This document shows, one piece after another, positions 29,050-34,772 of a stretch of 34,772 bases of DNA. Position numbers and translations under genes: made by a program. The notes under the pieces were generated by a model. The model did not search any database. It was given only the letters and a program-made list of their open reading frames with translations, and was not told the origin of the DNA. This stretch comes from Nemertoderma westbladi (taxonomy: Eukaryota; Xenacoelomorpha; Nemertodermatida; Nemertodermatidae). The stretch lies in contig JAUCBJ010001415.1 of assembly GCA_032718475.1 (NCBI GenBank), positions 1-34,772 of the forward strand. Direction: 5' to 3'. Position 1 is the first letter of the stretch, and every line of letters begins with the position of its first letter.

Positions 29050-30740
29050 AATAAGACTGGCGAATGGCTGACAACCCAACCTTCGTTCCTGATAACTTTA
29101 TAGAAGTAAAAGTGTCTGAGTCTGTACTCCCAGATATTCCCATTGGCGATATCTCCTTTGCAGAAGTGAAGGCTGCTGCAAAGAGCATTAAGACCAATCG
29201 CGCCAGTGGAGTAGATGGTGTTCCCCCTGAGGTCTTTAAAATACCTGAGTGTTTAAAGCTCATCTATCCCATCATAGTAGACATGTACCGAACAACGAGA
29301 GTCCCACAAGAAATGAAAACAAATGAGTTGGTGCCAGTTCCCTAGAAGGGCAACCTAACACTCTATGGTTCTTTTCGGGGAATCTCATTGATCTCGATTG
29401 CTGCAAAGCTATACAATAGAATTCTATTAAATCGCATCAGGGATCCCATTGAGAGACTGCTCCGTGGAAATCAGAATGGGTTCCGTATAGGTCGTCTGAC
29501 CATGGAGCCCATTTTGGCACTTAGAAGGATAATTGAAGAGTTATCAAAAAAGAAAGACAGGCATATGGCTGTTATCTTTGTTGACTTCTTCAAAGCCTTT
29601 GACTCAGTCTCTCGCTCACGTATGTTCAGCATACTTTCATTATATGGGATTCCTGATAAAATTATTGCAGCAATCAGATCAGTATACGATGGTTCGACAA
29701 CATTTGTGTCTACTGTTGACGGTGACACAGAACCATTTGAAGTGTTATGGGGCGTCCTCCAGGGAGACACACTTGCACCATTCTTGTTCATAATTGGTGT
29801 TGACTATGTTCTACGCATGTCCTTAGATCATCATAATGATAATGGGGTGATGATAACTCCACCTACTGGCTCCAGAAGTCGAGGAAATCCTGCCAAGTAC
29901 CTAACTGATCTAGACTTTGCTGATGACTTAGGAGTACTCTCAGAATCACTAGAGGGAGCCCAACGGCTCCTCAGCTCATTAGAACATGCTGCTTCTAGTG
30001 TTGGTCTTTTTATTAACTCCAGAAAGACCAAAATTTTGACAGTTAACTTTGAAAGTCCTCAGCAAATCTCTGATCGGATGAGCATAAGCTCAAAAGATGG
30101 TATGCTTGAGCATGTGGATGACTTCTGTTACCTGGGATCATGGATCCGGAAGTCAGGTGAGGACCTTCGAATACGTAAGGGAAAGGCATGGGCAGCCTTG
30201 AATAGGCTTTCCAGGATTTGGAAGTCACCGAGAATTAATCGGAAACTTAAGGTCCGGTTATTTAGAGCAGCAGTAGTTCCAGTACTCCTCTATGGGAGTC
30301 CATGCTGGGCTCTAACTGCTGAGGACACCAAATCTCTGGATGGCACATTCACAAGAATGCTACGCCGGGTTCATTGTGTCAAGTACAATGCACACATCTC
30401 CAACCAGACACTATATAACATTGGAGGTGTCTCATTGGTTACCCCAAGCTTGACACTAGAACAAAATCGCCTCCGCTTTGCAGGACATTGCTTTCGCCGT
30501 GAGGACCAGCCAGTGCATAATCTTGTACTTTGGCAGCCTCATGGAGTGAATAAGCATGGTGGACAGCCCATGACTTTCTTGAGATGCATCTTAAAGGACA
30601 CTGGCCTTGAAGATGCGGATGATCTAGCAAATGTCATGGGTGATAGGGAGTTGTGGCGGTGCAATTTTGTCGATAAGCCGGCACAGCATTCTTAAAAATG
30701 CAGCTGCAATGCAGCATGCCGATCCTAGTAGTAGTATCAT
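29050..30740 (+). mobile_element. RTE-type non-LTR retrotransposon, 5'-truncated
   Basis: Consists of most of the reverse transcriptase and a short 3' UTR (GCAGCTGCAATGCAGCATGC) ending in a (TAG)n tail near 30726-30737. The apurinic endonuclease domain that precedes the RT in RTE elements is absent, so the copy is 5'-truncated, as is usual for LINEs. Two 3' fragments of the same family are at 7640 and 12820 in the opposite orientation. It lies downstream of the last identified SNAP-25-like exon, probably within its third intron. Confidence 0.9.
29064..30695 (+). pseudogene. RTE-type reverse transcriptase with a single in-frame TAG
   Basis: The frame is continuous from 29064 to TAA at 30695 except for TAG at 29343-29345, where related elements have a sense codon (the VPVP-x-KG motif). 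The N-terminal 93 codons cover the RT entry (TNRASGVDGVPPEVFK). The remaining 435 codons hold palm motif A (FVDFFKAFDSV, residues 64-74 of that part), motif B (LQGDTLAPFLF), motif C (FADD, residues 177-180), the YLGSWI segment, the thumb (VPVLLYGSPCWAL) and the conserved C-terminal RRVHCV...GQPMTFLR...GDRELW tail. All catalytic aspartates are present. It would copy element RNA at a nicked target if intact; with the stop and missing endonuclease this copy is inactive. Confidence 0.92.
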
Positions 30741-31500
30741 CAACATGAGTCCTGATCTGATTTTCGGGACAATCTTGCACTCCGGCATGGGACCCCCTTT
30801 CCTACCGCGGAAGGTTTAAGGATTGTGCGGGTTTATTTACACTGCACACTACACACACACTGGGTTGAAAATCGGATTTTGAAATTTTGGATTTTGAAAA
30901 TCGTATTTGGACACATAATGGTCTCTGCATCGTCTGGTCGTGGTGTCTGGCTTACAGTCCCTGCTGAATCGCTCCGATTTTAAAACGCATCACTTTATAA
31001 TTCCTTATTATTATTGACTTGAAGTAAATAGTTATTCAATTAGGAAATGTTGGTTTGTTAAAAAATTATGAACGAATCTCAATTTCAGAATAAATATTCG
31101 TATATCATTGAATGATAAAATATACTTTATTTCCCTTAAGAATAATTGATATACGAAATGAATAATTAATGTTCGCAATTGACTGCAGCGTGTTGTACAG
31201 GGGATGGGAGGTTGGCGGAGTATTTCCCATCAAGTGGCCTGTATTCACTCGCAATTAATGTAAACTAAAAAGTGTATTTCTCTGAAAATAATTTTCCTAT
31301 TCCCCACATACAACTTCTATAACCATAGCAAACTATTATATTAGATGCGCATGGATGGCCTCCTTGCGCACTTAAACGGTCGTGTTGTGATGTGAGAAGC
31401 TTTTAATTGCCGTTTCAACTCTGTTCGGTGGCACGGTAGGATTTCTAATTTATTGGTCATTATCTTAATTTAGTGGTGCAGTTTTGTTAGGGTAAGAGGT
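30741..31500. other. No clear feature
   Basis: AT-rich sequence after the RTE tail. I see a short (AC)n patch near 30845 and AAAATCGGATTTTGAAA-type repeats near 30870-30905, but no gene. Confidence 0.4.
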
Positions 31501-31545
31501 GGGGTTCGTGGCACACTGCTGATGAGGAGAACCACGAATCCCAGG
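31498..31545. repeat. Imperfect hairpin GGTTCGTGG/CCACGAATCC
   Basis: GGTTCGTGG (31503-31511) and CCACGAATCC (31532-31541) form a stem with a ~20-base loop, followed by AGGGTTCA. It has a vague resemblance to tRNA-derived SINE heads but lacks a convincing box A. Confidence 0.3.
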
Positions 31546-31892
31546 GTTCAGTGTTTAAATCTCCGAAACCCTTTTATTTTTATAAAATTTATTACTTATA
31601 CTTACCTTTTTCGGCGGACAAAATGTCCTATATTTTTCGTAATTTATGGGATAGCCTATTTCGTGCAATACTTACCGGAACCTGTAGTTACTGTATGGTT
31701 TGGTGCAATTTTTCTTGTGGTAGTTGGGTTGGGTTATGTAGCACTAAAATCGATTTGGTATTTTGTTTTTTGATGGGCCTAGTGCCTGAGTACTAACAGT
31801 GGCCCAAGTGGCCCTAAATGCTAGGTAGTATCTGAGGAATAGACCCCATGTCCATTTTATTGTTTTAATATTAATTGCCGTTGGCCTTTTAT

Positions 31893-32061
31893 GTGGGGCG
31901 AGCCACGAAAGTAAGCGAGCTTAGCATACGGGTACCACTAACTCAATCGTTGTGTCTGTCGTTCTGTTGTGTTCAATTTTAAACGTTAATAACTCAGCCA
32001 AATGTTAATGAAATCTATCCAAACTTGGTACACATGTTAGTCTGGCAAAAGTTTAGAAATT
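31893..32061. repeat. Dispersed repeat, copy 2 (first copy at 9895)
   Basis: GTGGGGCGAGCCACGAAAGT, then a TTAGCATACGGGTA block, CCAAACTTGGTACACATG and AAAAGTTTAGAAATTA, collinear with 9895-10045 but clearly diverged. Confidence 0.75.
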
Positions 32062-32777
32062 ATCCACGTTGAATTTCCGCGTGGCCTTCGAGAAGCTAAG
32101 ATAATAGCAGTTAATTAGGTAATTAAGTTGATTACGGTAAAAACTGCATTTTCAACCTGCCTCTTAAAGGATATTAATTATGTTCTAGTATAAGATTTAA
32201 ATAATTATACTTAACAATTATACAGCTGTATTCTCCCTACCCCAATACAGTCCATTATAGTTTTTAATTAGTTCAAGTGATTTGCTTTAAGTAATGTGTT
32301 TTTAATTGATCTAAACGTAATTAACTTATTAAAATGCCCCGTCTCCAGCTAGCTATAGCTCCCTCCTTCGTTGGCATGCCTAGCCTACCTTGGAAGGGGA
32401 ACCAGTCCAACCAGACCTCACCTCTACTCAAAGGCGAGGCAGCATTGTAATGAGTCCGACTAATAAGCCAGCTTGTTATAGTGTTTAGCTTACAAAATGA
32501 TTGGCCGAGGACTGTAATAATCATGATTCTTCAGATAAGTTATTGATTTCTTTGTTGGTTAATTAAATTAATTAAATAATATGCTATCTTTAATATTTTT
32601 GCTAGAAATTTGTGCTGTTTGTATATTTGTGAATCGCTTCCAGTTGTATTTTGGGTTATATTAAAAATAAATATAATATATTACTTTAAAAAAAAATTTT
32701 TTATGTTAATACCTCTACCTTTCGTCAATCCTGTATGCGCATTTGGGTTGGGGTGGTGCAGATTAAGAGGAAGGTTC

Positions 32778-32778
<1 letters not shown>

Positions 32779-32807
<29 letters not shown>
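32779..32807. repeat. Poly(G) run, 29 bases
   Basis: Uninterrupted G on the plus strand. Confidence 0.95.
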
Positions 32808-32808
<1 letters not shown>

Positions 32809-33353
32809 TTTTCCCTCTCTTTGATTTACTGGTGTTTGGTTAAATCTCTTAGATACCGAGTTTGTGATACAGTAGAATCGCTCACTATTAATCTGTATCT
32901 CATAACTGAACCTCGTGCTGCACGAAGGCCCCACGACGTGTCAATATACGTATTTACGGTATCTGAATCATTGTGTTGTGATGAAATCCTCTGATAACAA
33001 ACAAAGATGTTAAATACGATTATTCGAATAACTGCGGTAAATAGCACCTAATAACTCTGAATCGCAATAATGTTAAAGGCAATATCTCTGAGTCGTCCAA
33101 CCGCGGTCCCTGGATATCCCAACAATGCTGCATACTGTGTTGTATATCCTGTGGCCCAATCTTATTGCAACTAAAACTTCGATTGGCAGGTGACAGGATC
33201 GCGATTGACTGTTACGTACAGGAGGCATCGTGAGTGGTACGGAACTGTGTGGATCGTTATAGAGTAACGGCGGTATTGTGTATGATTACTGCGGGATTAG
33301 CCCCGTGTGAGGCAGGCACCTGCGTGCCGGGATCCGTGGTTTCAGCTTGCCAA

Positions 33354-33381
33354 CCCCCCCCCCCCCCCCCCCCCCCCCCCC
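33354..33381. repeat. Poly(C) run, 28 bases
   Basis: Uninterrupted C on the plus strand. Confidence 0.95.
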
Positions 33382-34772
33382 TTTTATTCTATCGCCGGTC
33401 ACGGTTGCCTGATCTGGGGATATAAGTCCCCCCACTACAATCATCACAGCCAAATTGAATTATAGAAACAAATTAGAATAATTTCGGTAGTTGCATTTTC
33501 AATGGTTCAATATGAATTCGATTGGTTGGTTATGCAAATTTATAAGATACCCACATTGTAATATGTACTATGTTTGTACCAAATTGCTTTCACGCTTTTT
33601 CTGGGTCTAGCTGTGACGTGACTTGGTTGGCGTTTGTTTCGCTAAACCTGGCTAACATCGGTAAACAGTCTCCAGGGGCGCTGCACGTGACTCATTTTCT
33701 TAAATATTGTTATCCTGGCACGACGGACTTTCATACCATCTCAATTTCTTTTAAGACATCTCTTCATCCTATCGGGTATTGCTATATGTCCCTTCCGTAC
33801 CAACTTCTATTTCACTTGCGTTCAATGTGCGCCACCATCTGAAGTGCTGATAAGTTGCCATTTTGTAACATAATTATTGGTACAGCTCTCGTATCAATCC
33901 TCGCGTTAATACGGATATACTGCGGTTACTGTAGCCATAGCAACAAGCTAGTTATATGGAGGGACCACTTCCACAACTAATTCCTTATCCTAGCAGCAGG
34001 GGAAGTAACATTCATTCACTAAAAGGGGTTGATTACTACGGTTGTGGCACTTATATTACCATGAAATGCATTAGGATTGCATCAATTCCTGGTGGTACCC
34101 CTTAGAAAGTGCGCCACGGTATTCCGACCTCAGATGGCGACTTATTTCGGGAGGCTGGAAGTTAAACAGATCGTTCCTTTCTGGTCCGCAGAGATGCATA
34201 CTATGACGTTGGGAACCCACTTTTATCGTGCGGTTCATTAAGCTAGTTGGGAGGAGAAGCTTGTCTATTTGTTTTTATTGGATATTGAAACACTTTAATG
34301 CTCCTTTAGTTATCTGCACTGGAATTGACAGAAAGTGGTCCTATTCATTTTATTACTCAAGTAACCTTTGGATCTCTGTTACCAGTTACCACTAATTAAT
34401 AATCGTCCTACCCTTATGTAAAATAAATTATATATATTCAATATACGTTTTGTATCAATTAACACACAGAATGTCACACCAAACTGTAATTTGATCATTC
34501 ATTTGAAGATAATTAAAAATGTTACTTTAGGTAATTCACTTAATGACACTCATATTACTTGGTGTGAAATGTACTTATAATGAGAAGAATAAGTTAAATG
34601 TGATGGTTGCATCAACCACCTTATTCTGTATCATATTATTATAAGATGAAACCTGACCGGGACTTGGGATCCCAATGGTGAAGTTTTTATGACAAGTCCG
34701 ACGTTAAAAGCACCGCAGTATCATTACATTTACACGCAAGCAAAGCAATCAGCAATATGTAGGAAATTCAAT

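Larger units (their letters stand above)
32062..34772. other. Right end of window: no gene identified
   Basis: Apart from two homopolymer runs I find no exon, RNA gene or repeat that I can support. Short open frames (for example plus 33570-33842 and minus 32524-32321) lack family resemblance. A possible acceptor CTTTAG at about 34303 is followed by 31 open codons (LSALELTESG...) but the residues are not SNAP-25. Confidence 0.4.

Noticed and set aside
31522-31773. Hydrophobic plus-strand frame (YFVQYLPEPVVTVWFGA...) resembling a membrane protein, vaguely TMEM86-like
   Set aside because: Only 83 codons with no convincing splice sites; the resemblance is confined to a few residues in a T-rich stretch that would look hydrophobic by chance.
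31623-31790. Frame starting MSYIFRNLWDSLFR, similar to the N-terminus of ARF-family GTPases
   Set aside because: The glycine at position 2 and the following GLDxxGKT loop are absent and no donor follows the similar part.
32321-32524. Minus-strand 67-codon frame (SRGEVWLDWFPFQGRLGMPT...)
   Set aside because: No splice context, domain or neighbouring element; it may be part of an unknown repeat but cannot be supported.
27061-34772. Next SNAP-25 exon (EQL.RIEEGMDQIN...CGLCVCPC)
   Set aside because: I searched by eye for the coding pattern and found none; it is probably beyond the window.

Overview
Eukaryotic, almost certainly animal, genomic DNA: AT-rich, spliced genes with GT-AG introns, several degraded non-LTR retrotransposons and an exceptional load of minisatellites and long poly(G)/poly(C) runs. 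The two recognisable genes are a CatSper sperm-channel subunit and a SNAP-25-type SNARE. CatSper is kept in sponges, cnidarians, echinoderms, tunicates and amniotes but lost in arthropods, nematodes and several other lineages, so a marine invertebrate is the best guess. I cannot name the phylum.

Left part (138-9510, minus strand): a CATSPERB-like gene rebuilt from five exons whose splice phases all agree (9510-9274, 4989-3488, 3193-2896, 1914-1771, 338-138), about 793 residues ending in a transmembrane helix and a short cytoplasmic tail. Its introns hold two head-to-head 22-bp minisatellite arrays (411-1757), a nearly perfect 27-bp array of about 52 units (5331-6732), a palindrome-rich inverted-repeat module (7256-9000) and an RTE-type LINE fragment. 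Two unidentified exon-like frames sit in intron 3 (2442-2114).

Middle (9511-14164): the interval between two divergently transcribed genes. It holds a dispersed repeat, an unrecognised interrupted frame (10492-10888), reverse-transcriptase fragments, a ~1-kb element with ~355-bp terminal inverted repeats (11563-12557) and a second RTE fragment.

Right part (14165 to the window end, plus strand): the 5' portion of a SNAP-25/SNAP-23-like gene. Exons at 17665-17706 and 27012-27060 have the residues and sizes of the conserved SNAP-25 exons; a candidate N-terminal exon lies at 14165-14287. The introns carry a cluster of seven E-boxes, a 1.9-kb stretch with no G on the plus strand, a 20-bp GC-rich array, a 33-bp array (~73 units) repeating TATAAAAG and TCTTTAG, and a 37-bp array (~42 units) repeating the 5' splice-site core GTAAGT inside a 2.9-kb inverted-repeat element. 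A nearly intact RTE-type reverse transcriptase with one in-frame TAG is at 29064-30695. The next SNAP-25 exon was not found, so the gene probably continues beyond the window.

No CRISPR array, rRNA or intact tRNA was found. The most unusual aspect is the density and variety of homogeneous minisatellites inside introns, some carrying splice-site-like or promoter-like motifs in the sense direction.
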